A stretch of DNA of 37,507 nt. It comes from Calditrichota bacterium. Its GTDB lineage: Bacteria > Calditrichota > Calditrichia > Calditrichales > J004. Location of the stretch: NCBI GenBank assembly GCA_024277115.1, contig JAJRVW010000028.1:1-37507 (forward strand), in the 5' to 3' direction. Both the position numbers and the translations under genes were made by a program. Below are positions 1 through 8,633 of the stretch, piece by piece. Each line of letters begins with the position of its first letter. Position 1 is the stretch's first letter. The notes under the pieces are model-generated. The model was not told the origin of the DNA. It worked only from the letters and a program-made list of their open reading frames with translations, and ran no database searches.

Positions 1-253
1 CAACAAATACTTTTTTTGCAGGATCGTTTTCTTTTAGCTCAAGTGCCTCGAGGATGGCCTGGATCGATTCTTCTTTGGCGCTTTGGATAAAACCACAGGT
101 ATTAACTATGATCACATCCGAGGCCTCCGGTGAGTCAATCACCTCAAAATCGTTGGCCTTTAACTGTCCCATTAATATTTCCGAATCCACTACATTTTTT
201 GAGCAACCCAGTGTTGTAATATGTACTTTCTTTATTATTGAAGATTCTGCCAT
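1..253 (-). CDS. rimO: Ribosomal protein S12 methylthiotransferase RimO (N-terminal part, cut by window edge)
   Basis: Reading the minus strand from the ATG at 253-251 gives a protein beginning [20 protein letters not shown], followed by VVDSE and then [13 protein letters not shown]. This is the N-terminal UPF0004 domain of the MiaB/RimO radical-SAM methylthiotransferases; the LGCxKNxVDSE and NTCGFI pattern is that of RimO, with the first two cysteines of the auxiliary 4Fe-4S cluster. Family knowledge: RimO thiomethylates an aspartate of ribosomal protein S12. The reading frame stays open to base 1, so only about 84 residues are visible and the radical-SAM and TRAM domains lie outside. The start codon shares one base with the ftsY stop (TAATG), so translation is probably coupled to ftsY. 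Confidence 0.9.
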   Translation of the reverse strand, partial: MAESSIIKKVHITTLGCSKNVVDSEILMGQLKANDFEVIDSPEASDVIIVNTCGFIQSAKEESIQAILEALELKENDPAKKVFV

Positions 254-1155
254 TATTTACCAAACAATCCTTCCACAAATTCCTCGGGATTAAATACTTC
301 CATATCTTCGGCCTTTTCTCCAAAGCCAATATATCGTACAGGAATCCCAAGTTCTCTTTTTATGCCAAGCACAACGCCTCCTTTTGCCGTACCGTCCAAT
401 TTTGTCAAAAAAATCGAATCCACCTTAGCAGTTTTAATAAATTCCCTGGCCTGGTTAACCGCATTTTGTCCATTGCCCGCATCCAATACCAGGATTGTTT
501 CGTGGGGGCCGGAAGGAATTAGCCTTTTAATAACATTATACATTTTTTCAAGCTCGTTCATCAGGTTTACTTTTGTATGTAAACGGCCTGCCGTATCAAT
601 TATAAGTACATCAAATTTTCTGGCCATGGCAGCCTCACACGCATCATAAATTACTGCCGATGGGTCTGCATTGGCGTTATGCCGAATAACGTCCGTACTC
701 AGCCTTTCGCCCCAGGTTTGTAATTGCTCGATTGCTGCTGCACGGAAGGTATCGGCGGCGGCCAGCAAAACTGTTTTGCCCTGGCTTTTATAAAACCGGG
801 TTAGTTTTGCAATGGATGTTGTTTTGCCCGTACCATTTACGCCAACAACAAATATTACTTGTGGCTTGCTTTCCGATATGTGAAGCGGTTTAAAATCAAG
901 CAGTTGTTTTACTTCATCAATTATAAGTCCATCCAGCTCTTCCGATGACTGATATTTTTCCTTTTTTACACGTTTGCGAATGTTATCAAGAATGTGAAGA
1001 GACGTTTCAACACCAACATCACCTGTTATTAAAATTTCTTCGAGTTCGTCCAATAAATCATCATCAATTTTACGTTTTCCTGTAACAATTCGATTTATTT
1101 TTGAGAAAACACCTTCACGGGTCCGTGTGAGGCTTGCTTTAATTTTACCAAACAT
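253..1155 (-). CDS. ftsY: Signal recognition particle receptor FtsY
   Basis: The product is a 300-residue SRP-family GTPase. All GTPase motifs are visible: the P-loop [25 protein letters not shown] (the insertion box typical of Ffh/FtsY), DTAGR, and [11 protein letters not shown]. The short N-domain (about residues 1-85) begins [15 protein letters not shown] and lacks the long acidic A-domain of the E. coli protein, as is common outside Gammaproteobacteria. FtsY docks ribosome-SRP complexes at the inner membrane for co-translational insertion. The gene lies between the UbiA-family gene (117-bp gap) and rimO (1-base overlap), all on the minus strand. Confidence 0.97.
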   Translation of the reverse strand: MFGKIKASLTRTREGVFSKINRIVTGKRKIDDDLLDELEEILITGDVGVETSLHILDNIRKRVKKEKYQSSEELDGLIIDEVKQLLDFKPLHISESKPQVIFVVGVNGTGKTTSIAKLTRFYKSQGKTVLLAAADTFRAAAIEQLQTWGERLSTDVIRHNANADPSAVIYDACEAAMARKFDVLIIDTAGRLHTKVNLMNELEKMYNVIKRLIPSGPHETILVLDAGNGQNAVNQAREFIKTAKVDSIFLTKLDGTAKGGVVLGIKRELGIPVRYIGFGEKAEDMEVFNPEEFVEGLFGK

Positions 1156-1272
1156 TTAGTTATTCACCCTTTAAATTTAGATAGCTATAGTTAAAACGAA
1201 TTTTAAAATACCATTTTGTAAGGGCGAAAATTATAATCATCAATACAAAATAAAAAGGTATTTTAAGACAAA

Positions 1273-2112
1273 TTACAACAGCAAAAAAAGTATAGCATAC
1301 TTTGTTGTTTTAATGGTAGCATTTACTTCTTTTTTGGTAAATAGATATATATAAAACGGAAGGGATAAAACTATAAACAATAGTGCAAACCAATCTTGAA
1401 GATAAACGGCAAACACCAGACTAAGCAGGTATGTGAGCAAACCAAGATTAATAACAAACCGTGTTCCATGCAAAACGGCCAATGTTCTTTTCCCACTATT
1501 TAGGTCACCGGGTACATCGGGCAAGGTAGTAAAAAAGTACAACGATGTATTTAAAAATAAATATGGAATTGAATCTATAAAAATTGATAAACCCAACGGT
1601 TTGGCCATTACCCAGCCCAAGGCAAATGCCAAGAATCCCATTAAAGAATTTGCCAATAGACTTCCAAACGGTTTGTCTTTTAATAGAAACGGTTTATAAT
1701 TATAGGCATATCCTGTTATTAACAAAAAGAATATAATGAGTATTAGAACAGATATACTCACAATATAAGCCAGCCCCAGGGCAAGAATGATTAATATGAT
1801 GGTTTCTTTTTTGGCTGCCGATTTTGAAATGTGGTTTTCTGTAAGGAAGAAAAGTTTTTTATTTTTCAGATCGCTTTCTATGTCCTCTAATTGATTTAGG
1901 AGAAATGAGGCACCCATGGCCGAAGCAAAAATCAAAAAAAGAAGACCAATCTCAAGATAATCTAAACCTAAAAATTGTGCAGAGCTGAAGTATAAATCTT
2001 CTTTTGTAGCAATAAGGTACCCTGCCAACATGGTGGACCATCCCGGCAAAAACAGAATGGGCCGAAGCACGAAGAAATAATCAAAAAGGGAAATGAAGCG
2101 GTTAGTTAACAT
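1273..2112 (-). CDS. UbiA-family prenyltransferase (possible menaquinone-pathway MenA/MqnP-type)
   Basis: The product is a 279-residue, highly hydrophobic protein with about eight to nine membrane spans. It carries both Asp-rich motifs of the UbiA superfamily: NQLEDIESD (residues 73-81) and DVPGD (198-202), plus the YNYKP segment after the first motif. These bind the Mg-diphosphate of a polyprenyl donor at the membrane face. Which aromatic acceptor is used cannot be read from sequence. An MqnA-like gene at 7138-8010 makes the futalosine menaquinone route plausible, where a UbiA-type enzyme is needed, but other quinone, heme or lipid prenylations are possible. The start overlaps the purF stop by one base (TAATG). 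Confidence 0.85.
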   Translation of the reverse strand: MLTNRFISLFDYFFVLRPILFLPGWSTMLAGYLIATKEDLYFSSAQFLGLDYLEIGLLFLIFASAMGASFLLNQLEDIESDLKNKKLFFLTENHISKSAAKKETIILIILALGLAYIVSISVLILIIFFLLITGYAYNYKPFLLKDKPFGSLLANSLMGFLAFALGWVMAKPLGLSIFIDSIPYLFLNTSLYFFTTLPDVPGDLNSGKRTLAVLHGTRFVINLGLLTYLLSLVFAVYLQDWFALLFIVLSLPFYIYLFTKKEVNATIKTTKYAILFLLL

Positions 2113-3506
2113 TACAAACTTTCACTTAATAAATCATCTATCGGGATGGGATATTCACCGCTAAAACAGGCTGTACAATAATTCTGTCCCTGCTCTTTTG
2201 GCATTGCATCCAGCATACCTTTTAAGGATAAATATTTGAGGGAGTCGGCACCAAGATATTCACAAATTTGATCTACAGATCGGTTATGGGCGATTAATTC
2301 CTGCGGCGTTGGGAAATTCATCCCGTAAAAACATGGCTTTTTGATGGGTGGTGAACTTATACGAACATGTACTTCTTTGGCCCCCGCATTTCGTACGGTG
2401 TTAACCAGTTGTTTTATGGTGGTTCCCCGTACGATGGAATCATCCACTAAAATTACACGCCTGTCTTTAAGAACACCGCCAACTGTGTTAAATTTTAAGC
2501 GGACACCGGCATCACGACTTTGTTGCGTCGGCTTAATCAATGTGCGTCCAACATAATGGTTGCGGATCAAGCCAAGCTCAAATTTCACATTGCTACGTTG
2601 AGAATATCCCAGGGCCGTTGTATTACTGCTGTCCGGAACCGAAATAACAATATCTGCATCAAGGTCATTCTCAATCGCAAGATTCTTTCCCAGTTTTCTT
2701 CGGGTTTTATCCACATATTCACCAAATATCTGGCTATCCGGCCTGGAAAAATAGACAAATTCAAAAACACAATGGGCCGCCTCGCATTGTTCAAAAGGAA
2801 AATATGACTTCATCCCACTTTCATCAAACACAATCATTTCGCCACATTTAACATCGCGTACATACTCGGCCCCTATCAGGTCAAACGCACTGGTTTCCGA
2901 AGCAACCACATAAGAATTATTGAGCTTACCTAATGCCAGTGGCCTAAACCCGTGCGGATCGCGCAAGGCAATTAGTTTTTCCCGCGTTAAAAAGACAAGA
3001 CTGAAAGCACCCTCAATCTGGCGGACGGCATCTTTTATTTTACCGCTAATATTTTTTTCCAATGATTTGGCTATTAAATGAAGAATTACTTCGCTGTCCG
3101 TTGTAGTCTGGAAAATAGAACCGCGTTCTTCCAAGGCATTTCTTAACGATTTTGAATTACTGATATTGCCATTATGGCCAATGCCTAATAATCCTTCACG
3201 ATGTTTTATTACAAGGGGTTGCACATTTAACGCTGCTGATTCTCCCGTTGTGGAATAACGGTTGTGACCAATGGCGATATGCCCTTTTAACTCCGAAATA
3301 TTTTCTTCGTTGAAAATATCCGAGACGAGGCCCATTCCTAATTTTTTTCGAACATTCTTACCGTCACTGGCAGCTATACCCGCACTTTCCTGGCCTCTGT
3401 GCTGTAAAGCATGTAAACACAAATAGCTATTAACAGCGGCATTTTCATCACCATATATACCAACTACACCACAGAATTCACTGGGTTTATCAAGTACGTC
3501 GTTCAT
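2112..3506 (-). CDS. purF: Amidophosphoribosyltransferase PurF
   Basis: The product is a 464-residue enzyme for the first committed step of purine synthesis (PRPP + glutamine to phosphoribosylamine). An 11-residue propeptide precedes the catalytic nucleophile Cys12 (FCGVVGIYGDE), followed by LQHRGQESAGIA and GHNRYSTTG of the Ntn glutaminase domain. The PRPP loop VILVDDSIVRGTT lies in the C-terminal phosphoribosyltransferase domain. Cysteines in AAHCVFEF, KKPCFYG and NYCTACF match the ligands of the 4Fe-4S cluster of the Bacillus-type enzyme, so this is probably an oxygen-sensitive, propeptide-processed PurF. It is 95 bp downstream of the YfiM-like gene and coupled to the UbiA-family gene. Confidence 0.97.
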   Translation of the reverse strand: MNDVLDKPSEFCGVVGIYGDENAAVNSYLCLHALQHRGQESAGIAASDGKNVRKKLGMGLVSDIFNEENISELKGHIAIGHNRYSTTGESAALNVQPLVIKHREGLLGIGHNGNISNSKSLRNALEERGSIFQTTTDSEVILHLIAKSLEKNISGKIKDAVRQIEGAFSLVFLTREKLIALRDPHGFRPLALGKLNNSYVVASETSAFDLIGAEYVRDVKCGEMIVFDESGMKSYFPFEQCEAAHCVFEFVYFSRPDSQIFGEYVDKTRRKLGKNLAIENDLDADIVISVPDSSNTTALGYSQRSNVKFELGLIRNHYVGRTLIKPTQQSRDAGVRLKFNTVGGVLKDRRVILVDDSIVRGTTIKQLVNTVRNAGAKEVHVRISSPPIKKPCFYGMNFPTPQELIAHNRSVDQICEYLGADSLKYLSLKGMLDAMPKEQGQNYCTACFSGEYPIPIDDLLSESL

Positions 3507-3601
3507 AAAGTTATCTTTGGGTTAAGCACAAAATTTAGTCAAAGCGGGAATATAAACATTTGACCGTAAATTGGCTAACAATAAATTTAAAAAATGAAGG
3601 A

Positions 3602-3994
3602 TCAACGAAACACCAGATATCCCAGAAATGTACCCAGTAAATCGGCAGTCAAATCCTTGTAAGAAAATCGTTGCCAGTTATTTCGTCCATCATACGTCTC
3701 CTTCAGTAAGCCAAGGCTTAACGAAAATGAAACGCCAATATTGATGCTTTTTGAAGATGAGTAGCCAGCAAAGCGTTTTAAGCTGAGTGTCGCAATGCCA
3801 GTGGCCATAAAACTACCAAGAAAATGTTGGCCTTTATCCGTTGCAATCCAGTCATCTTTTAAACCAGTCATGAAATAATTATTTTTAGGGATAAGCAAAT
3901 CTGCAGAGAATTTTTTTTTAATACCTGCTGAAAGCGGATTTAATAAAAGAGACACAAAAACAAGCGTTAATATTTTCATAAAACCTTTATACAT
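3602..3994 (-). CDS. YfiM-like small exported protein
   Basis: The product is 130 residues with an N-terminal hydrophobic signal (MKILTLVFVSLLLNPLSAG). Translation may begin at the ATG overlapping the upstream stop (MYKGF) or at the internal Met6. The mature part contains DKGQHFLGSFMATG, then GLLKETYDGR and FSYKDLTADLLGTFLG. This pattern of a DKxxHF segment followed by a KExxD and a D-x-x-A-D-x-x-G segment recalls the small YfiM/DUF2279-type exported proteins, but the match is from memory and weak. No function is known. It is the last gene of the ridA - DUF5683 unit, with a TAATG junction to the DUF5683 gene. Confidence 0.6.
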   Translation of the reverse strand: MYKGFMKILTLVFVSLLLNPLSAGIKKKFSADLLIPKNNYFMTGLKDDWIATDKGQHFLGSFMATGIATLSLKRFAGYSSSKSINIGVSFSLSLGLLKETYDGRNNWQRFSYKDLTADLLGTFLGYLVFR

Positions 3995-4737
3995 TAAAAC
4001 GACAGAGTTAAACTTACCATTATGGTTTTTTTCTGAACACCAGGTGATACCGCAAGCTTTACAGCCTTATCAAATTCAAATAAATGGGCATCCACGTGTG
4101 CATCTGCTAACATTAAAAGATATGTCAACCCAAGATACCAGCTATACCGGGAACGTTGGTCTTCGAATGTTTTCTCACCTGTCTCGGCAAAATCTGTTTT
4201 ATTTTGGTAAATTTTATAACTAACATAGGAGACCAATCCAAAATATACGGCGGATTTAACATACGATTCATTATAGAACTGGCCCCAACCCGGAAATATT
4301 GCGGATCGTAATGTAGCGCCCCAAGGAGATTTTACAGGCTTGTCGCTGAACAGTGCCCCATTCCATCCCTGAGGTTTTTTACCCACCGACGAGCTGTATG
4401 CATCCAGGATATTTAAGATGTGGATAAAGCCAGCAACAGATAAATTTGTTTTAGCCGCATTGAGGTCTGCAGGAAGGTTATACTTTTTATAGCTTAAATA
4501 ACTTGAAAAGGATTTATAATAAAATGTTGCAGCCCCGCCATAAAACAGCGTAGCCTTCCATAAATTTTCCTGGGCGATTTGTCCAAGGCAGGGCACTATA
4601 ATTGAGCGGATTATGACCTCGTTGGCTGTGGCAAAAGTTGATGAGTCTGCAACGGTAAGATTTTTGTCCTCATCTTGCGCCCAAATTGAGGAGACAGACA
4701 AAGTAAATAGAATAAATATAAATTTAAGTTGGGCCAT
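3994..4737 (-). CDS. DUF5683 family membrane-associated protein
   Basis: The product is 247 residues with a signal peptide (cleavage probably after SSIWA) and several weakly hydrophobic spans. The central RSAIFPGWGQFYNESYVKSA and the later WYLGLTYLLMLADAHVDAHL followed by FEFD are the hallmarks of DUF5683, a family common in Bacteroidota and relatives. A first, more degenerate copy of the P-x-x-GQ segment (RSIIVPCLGQIAQENLWKA) suggests an internal duplication. Function is unknown. It abuts the ridA stop directly (TAA then ATG) and overlaps the YfiM-like start by one base, so the three are likely co-translated. Confidence 0.8.
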   Translation of the reverse strand: MAQLKFIFILFTLSVSSIWAQDEDKNLTVADSSTFATANEVIIRSIIVPCLGQIAQENLWKATLFYGGAATFYYKSFSSYLSYKKYNLPADLNAAKTNLSVAGFIHILNILDAYSSSVGKKPQGWNGALFSDKPVKSPWGATLRSAIFPGWGQFYNESYVKSAVYFGLVSYVSYKIYQNKTDFAETGEKTFEDQRSRYSWYLGLTYLLMLADAHVDAHLFEFDKAVKLAVSPGVQKKTIMVSLTLSF

Positions 4738-5112
4738 TTATTTTACCGCGATACAATCAATCTCAACCAGAACATTCTTTGGCAGGCAACTTACTTCAAC
4801 AGTAGAACGTGCAGGCTTTGACTCATTAAAATATGAGGCATAGACTTCATTTACTTTTCTAAAATCTGCCATATTTGCAAGAAAAATTGTTGTTTTTACA
4901 ACTTTATCTAATCCTGAACCGCCAGCACTTAACACAGCTTGTAGATTTTTTATAACCTGATGGACTTGCGCATCAACTGCTTCAGAAACTATTTCACCAC
5001 TTTTCGGATCAAGGGCAATTTGTCCTGATGTATAAATAAAACCATTTACTTCCATGGCTTGGGAATAAGGGCCAATGGGTGCCGGTGCATTTTCTGAAAT
5101 AATACTTTTCAT
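4738..5112 (-). CDS. ridA: RidA family reactive intermediate/imine deaminase
   Basis: The product is 124 residues, the full length of the YjgF/YER057c/UK114 family. Visible signatures are APAPIGPYSQA at the N-terminus, YTSGQIALDP, and the C-terminal PARSTVEVSCLPKNVLVEID, which supplies the arginine that in RidA holds the carboxylate of the 2-aminoacrylate-type imine. Family members form trimers and hydrolyse reactive enamines and imines produced by PLP enzymes such as threonine dehydratase. It is the first gene of a minus-strand run, and the 620 bp upstream of its start holds the putative origin shared with the divergent dnaA. Confidence 0.95.
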   Translation of the reverse strand: MKSIISENAPAPIGPYSQAMEVNGFIYTSGQIALDPKSGEIVSEAVDAQVHQVIKNLQAVLSAGGSGLDKVVKTTIFLANMADFRKVNEVYASYFNESKPARSTVEVSCLPKNVLVEIDCIAVK

Positions 5113-5506
5113 GGAAGTTCCTTTTCGCTTATTATTTTGATTTTATTAAGTTAAATTTTATATGTTTCATTTTCAAATATAGTACTTCTAATTTTTTATC
5201 TATGGAAGATGGCACATCTGCCAGTTTATTTGAAAAATTTAACATCTAATTATAAAAAAATATCCCTGATATTGTGAAACACAAAGATTGCAATTCCCTT
5301 GTTTTAAGCACTACAAATTTCCTTCCGTGAAACATTTAAAAATATTTTAAAAAATTATATTTTTTTTTGAAGTAGATAAGCCATGTATTTAAAGCACTTA
5401 TGCGAACCCCTGGAATAAATTTATTCAGATTTATCGACTCTGCCCAAAGAAGTGCTTGACATATATTCACCCTAACTCTTACAATAAATCAATAACAGTT
5501 ACCCCA

Positions 5507-5526
5507 TGTGGATAACTTGTGGATAA
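5507..5526 (-). promoter_or_regulatory. Two tandem DnaA boxes
   Basis: Two exact copies of TGTGGATAA (reverse complement of TTATCCACA) start 11 bp apart, about one helical turn, so two DnaA molecules would bind on the same face of the DNA. They lie about 206 bp before the dnaA start. Confidence 0.75.
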
Positions 5527-5700
5527 ACGGGGGTAAGTCCACATATAGGCTTTTTCTTTGGTTTAGACCGACTTATCAACGATCGATAGCCCGGCACACA
5601 CCAAAGCTTTATTTTTCAACAACTTACATAAATTTTCAAACTCATTTCTCAAATGTTGTGGTTCGTAGATTTATAATTTTATAGCACAACTGTCCCTATT

Positions 5701-5709
5701 TGTGGATAA
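5701..5709 (-). promoter_or_regulatory. DnaA box next to the dnaA start
   Basis: This is a third exact TGTGGATAA, ending 22 bp before the dnaA ATG. Its position in the likely leader or promoter suggests autoregulation of dnaA as well as, or instead of, a role in origin firing. Confidence 0.65.
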
Positions 5710-5731
5710 TAATCGAAAGAGGTAATTTTTA

Positions 5732-7129
5732 ATGGCGGATAGTGCATCCCTCCAATTAACACATTCTTTAGAAGATACCTGGCAAAACATCCTGGACGTA
5801 ATCAAAGAAAATATAAATAAGCGCAGTTTTAGTACATGGTTTGCTCCGGTTAAAGCACTAAGTATTTCACCGGAAACAATTGAAGTTTCTGTGCCCAACC
5901 GTTTCTTTTGTGAATGGATCGACAACCATTATTCGAGCCTTGTACAAAATGCCATCACCCAAGTATTGGGCGATTCAAAAAAAATTAAATATATCGTAAA
6001 AGATGAAAATAATAAAATAAATAAGTCGCCCTATAGTGCGGCAGATTGGCAACACGAAACAGAAAAACCGGTGGAACGTAACGAGATTGAAATACCATTT
6101 AGCACGCGCATCAACGAGCGCTATCATTTTGAAAATTTTATAGTTGGCGATAACAACAATTTTGCCACGGCTGCCGCAAAAGCTGTTGGCGAAGCGCCTG
6201 GAAAAACAAATTATAACCCGCTTATAATTTACGGACATACCGGACTTGGAAAAACACATCTCATTCAGGCCATTGGCAATCGGTCCAGGATTAAGGATCC
6301 GTCCATCAAAGTATTTTATGCCTCGAGTGAAACATTTACATCGCACTTTATAAATTCGATACAGCGCAATAAAGTGAGTGAGTTTTCTGCTTTTTACAGA
6401 TCGTGCGATATCCTTTTATTGGACGATATTCAATTCTTCTCAAAAAAGGGCAAAACACAATAAGAGTTTTTTCATACTTTTAACGATTTGCACCAAAATG
6501 GCAAACAGATTGTATTAACCTCCGACCGGCCAATAAATGAAATTGTAGGCCTTGAAGACAGACTTATTTCGCGCTTTAAATGGGGCTTGATCGTCGATAT
6601 TCAATCACCGGATTTTGAAACACGCCTGGCCATTTTACGCAAAAAATGCGATGAGAGCGAGCTGGATATACCGGCAGATGTTTTAGAATATTTAGCCGTG
6701 AACCTTGTAGATAACGTCCGGGAATTAGAAGGCGCACTTACAAAGATTATGGCACAGGTTACATTTACCGCAGCCGAACCAACCATAGATCTGGCACGGA
6801 ACATTGTAGCGGAAATTGCCAAGCCAGACAAACAAGTGTTGAATATTGACAGGATAGTAGAATACTGTGCATCTATTTTTGATATACAAAAAGACCATAT
6901 CCGCGCAAAAAGCCGTAAGAGAAATATTGTAAAGGCACGTCAGGTAGCCATGTACCTTTCCAAACAACTCACAAACCATTCGCTTGTATCAATTGGGTTA
7001 CACTTTGGTGGGCGCGACCATTCTACTGTAATTCACGGCATAGATGCCATAAACCAGCAAATTAATGAGGAGCCGATTTTTAAAAGTAAAATTGATTCTA
7101 TGAAAAAACATTTGGAGTATAATCAGTAA
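5732..7129 (+). pseudogene. dnaA: Chromosomal replication initiator DnaA, interrupted by an in-frame TAA at 6461-6463
   Basis: The full frame would encode 465 residues. Domain I (TWFAPVKAL) is followed by a variable linker and the AAA+ domain with Walker A GHTGLGKTH and Walker B ILLLDDIQFF. Codon 244 is TAA (6461-6463), exactly where homologues read KTQEEFFHTFN. The frame continues without a shift as EFFHTFNDLHQNGKQIVLTS, through sensor and arginine-finger regions (RLISRF) to domain IV with the DNA-binding signature GLHFGGRDHSTV. A single G-to-T change of GAA to TAA explains it. The truncated product would lack ATP sensing and DNA binding. Because dnaA is normally essential, a base-call error or strain mixture is the simplest reading; readthrough or real loss are alternatives. 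A TTG at 6488 could restart the distal part. A GAGG lies 11 bases before the ATG. Confidence 0.93.
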
Positions 7130-7137
7130 TTTCTCGA

Positions 7138-8010
7138 TTAGCCCAAAAAGTTGAAATCCGGAATATAATCTACAAATCCATAAAAAAAAGCATATTTATA
7201 CAGTTCTGCCAAAGCATCTTTTTCCTCATCCCCAAAATTATAGCGGATTGTTTGCGAGAGGTATTTGCTCAGATACCCTGTTGTGTTTCCACTCTTTCCT
7301 TTACTGTCATTATCAGAAATGTAATTTTCAAATAATTTACCATGCGTATTTTCAATAATTTTATCAATAGATTTTTGTCCCCACAATAACGATGCTTTCA
7401 ATTGATTATGGTCATTTTGATTGACAATAAGTTCGTTTCCAATCCAAAAACCATACACAAGCGGTAAACCGGTTAACTCGCGCCATCCTTCGCCAATATC
7501 TATAAAGGTATTATTAACGGCCGCTTCCCTTAACGCACTGTTGCCTGTCAATAAAACAGCATCGAACTCTTTAAGTGCAGATTTTACACCGAGATTGTTT
7601 TTTACTATTTCACACTCAACCTCATAAAGTTCTTTTAATATAATTTGCAGAACAACCGTGGATGTAGATGAATATTCTGAAACAGCAACGGTCGATATTT
7701 CACTTAAATCTTTATTGAAAAAAAGTTTTACCCGCGATTCGCTATCCGATACTTTGCAAATATTAGCAAAAACTTTCCACCCACCTTTTAGTTTGCTAAA
7801 ATCGATGGAAGAGATAAATCCCATATCCACCGCCCCCTGAGATATTAAGTTGAAGCAATCTAAAGAATTACCAAGGATTAGACGGTTTTGCCCCTGCTTT
7901 AAACCAAGAATCAGCGGCTGATCATCAAGCTCATCACCGCAAGCGATTGAGCGTACAAGCTTTTTTTCCTCTGAATTTTTTTGTTTACCAAATAAGTTTT
8001 GTGTGTCCAT
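7138..8010 (-). CDS. mqnA: MqnA-like chorismate dehydratase (futalosine menaquinone pathway), divergent
   Basis: The product is 290 residues with the two-lobed periplasmic-binding-protein fold of MqnA/MqnD. Characteristic pieces are the N-terminal CFNLISQGAVDMGFISSIDF, YSSTSTVVLQIILKELY, and DIGEGWRELTGLPLVYGFWI, which closely resembles the DLGExWxxWTGLPFVxA segment of MqnA. Family role: dehydration of chorismate to 3-enolpyruvylbenzoate, the first step of the futalosine route. The usual N-terminal SYLNxxPL motif is replaced by CGDELDDQPLILGL and an extra 18-residue head is present, so substrate specificity is less certain. It is the last gene of the unit starting at 10556 (TAATG junction with the gene before), and converges on dnaA with only 8 bp between stops. 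Confidence 0.75.
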   Translation of the reverse strand: MDTQNLFGKQKNSEEKKLVRSIACGDELDDQPLILGLKQGQNRLILGNSLDCFNLISQGAVDMGFISSIDFSKLKGGWKVFANICKVSDSESRVKLFFNKDLSEISTVAVSEYSSTSTVVLQIILKELYEVECEIVKNNLGVKSALKEFDAVLLTGNSALREAAVNNTFIDIGEGWRELTGLPLVYGFWIGNELIVNQNDHNQLKASLLWGQKSIDKIIENTHGKLFENYISDNDSKGKSGNTTGYLSKYLSQTIRYNFGDEEKDALAELYKYAFFYGFVDYIPDFNFLG

Positions 8011-8633
8011 TATTCCGTCAGGTACATTGTGAAACCAAAATTGAAGCTAGCGCCGGATACGGGGATCGTTTCGGGTCCGGCCTCAGTGCTGCCAAAACCT
8101 CCTTTTAATTCCAGGAAAAGGTCAAACCCGGTAGCCCAATTATAGCCCCATCCAGCAAAGAAAACAGGATAAAAAGATTGATCCGTATAAGTCGCCCTAA
8201 TCCTGTCTTCTGAGATAAGTGAGAGTAAGCCGACACCGATACCGCCATAAATAAATGTTTTTTTAGTGTGGTTATAGGTTAGCAAAAGTTCGATGGAAAA
8301 ATCACTAAAATTATATTTAGCATTTTCCCCATTGGGCAGGCCGGCACGATGTTTTAAAAGTACCGCCCCATAGCGAACATCCAAGTTTACTGCACTGTAA
8401 TCATACACATCATGCCTGACAAAGAAGCCATAACCTACACCTGGCTCAAAATTTATATTGTTTTTATCAGACTTCAACAACCCGGGATGATTTATAATAG
8501 CTTGTGCGCCTAAGCCTACTTGTGCAGAAACTGTATCCAGGCTTAGGCCAATCAAAAAGAACAAAAATAAAATTATTCGTGCTTCCATATTTTTAAGATA
8601 AAAACAATTTAGTTTATTCATAGATATAGCCAT
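8010..8633 (-). CDS. Predicted outer-membrane beta-barrel protein
   Basis: The product is up to 207 residues. The longest frame overlaps the upstream gene by 20 bp; starts at Met5 (MNKL) or Met16 (MEARIILF) are equally possible, the latter giving a compact signal peptide ending TVSAQ. The mature part alternates polar and hydrophobic residues with glycine-aromatic pairs (VGYGFFVRHD, IYGGIGVGLL, FFAGWGYNWATGFDLFLELKG) and ends in a barrel-like strand (FNFGFTMYLTE). This resembles small OmpW/OmpA-type barrels, but no specific family can be named. It sits between a membrane protein and the MqnA-like gene in one minus-strand unit. Confidence 0.65.
   Translation of the reverse strand: MAISMNKLNCFYLKNMEARIILFLFFLIGLSLDTVSAQVGLGAQAIINHPGLLKSDKNNINFEPGVGYGFFVRHDVYDYSAVNLDVRYGAVLLKHRAGLPNGENAKYNFSDFSIELLLTYNHTKKTFIYGGIGVGLLSLISEDRIRATYTDQSFYPVFFAGWGYNWATGFDLFLELKGGFGSTEAGPETIPVSGASFNFGFTMYLTE

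Larger units (their letters stand above)
5113..5731. other. Putative oriC / dnaA control region
   Basis: This 619-bp gap lies between divergent ridA and dnaA. The part near 5330-5365 is an almost pure A/T run, a possible unwinding element. It is followed by three perfect DnaA boxes in the TGTGGATAA orientation (5507-5515, 5518-5526, 5701-5709) and several near matches: TTATTCAGA at 5421-5429, ATATTCACC at 5463-5471 and TTATCAACG at 5573-5581. An origin beside dnaA is the usual arrangement in many bacteria, but autoregulation of dnaA would also explain the boxes. No open frame of note is seen here. Confidence 0.6.

Noticed and set aside
5671-6346. Minus-strand open frames overlapping the dnaA start
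   Set aside because: They lie opposite clearly conserved dnaA coding sequence and match nothing recognisable.
6461-6463. UAA reassigned to glutamate or glutamine
   Set aside because: Many complete genes in the window (ftsY, purF, ridA, the Nudix gene, the UbiA-family gene) end in TAA at the expected length, so UAA is a normal stop here.
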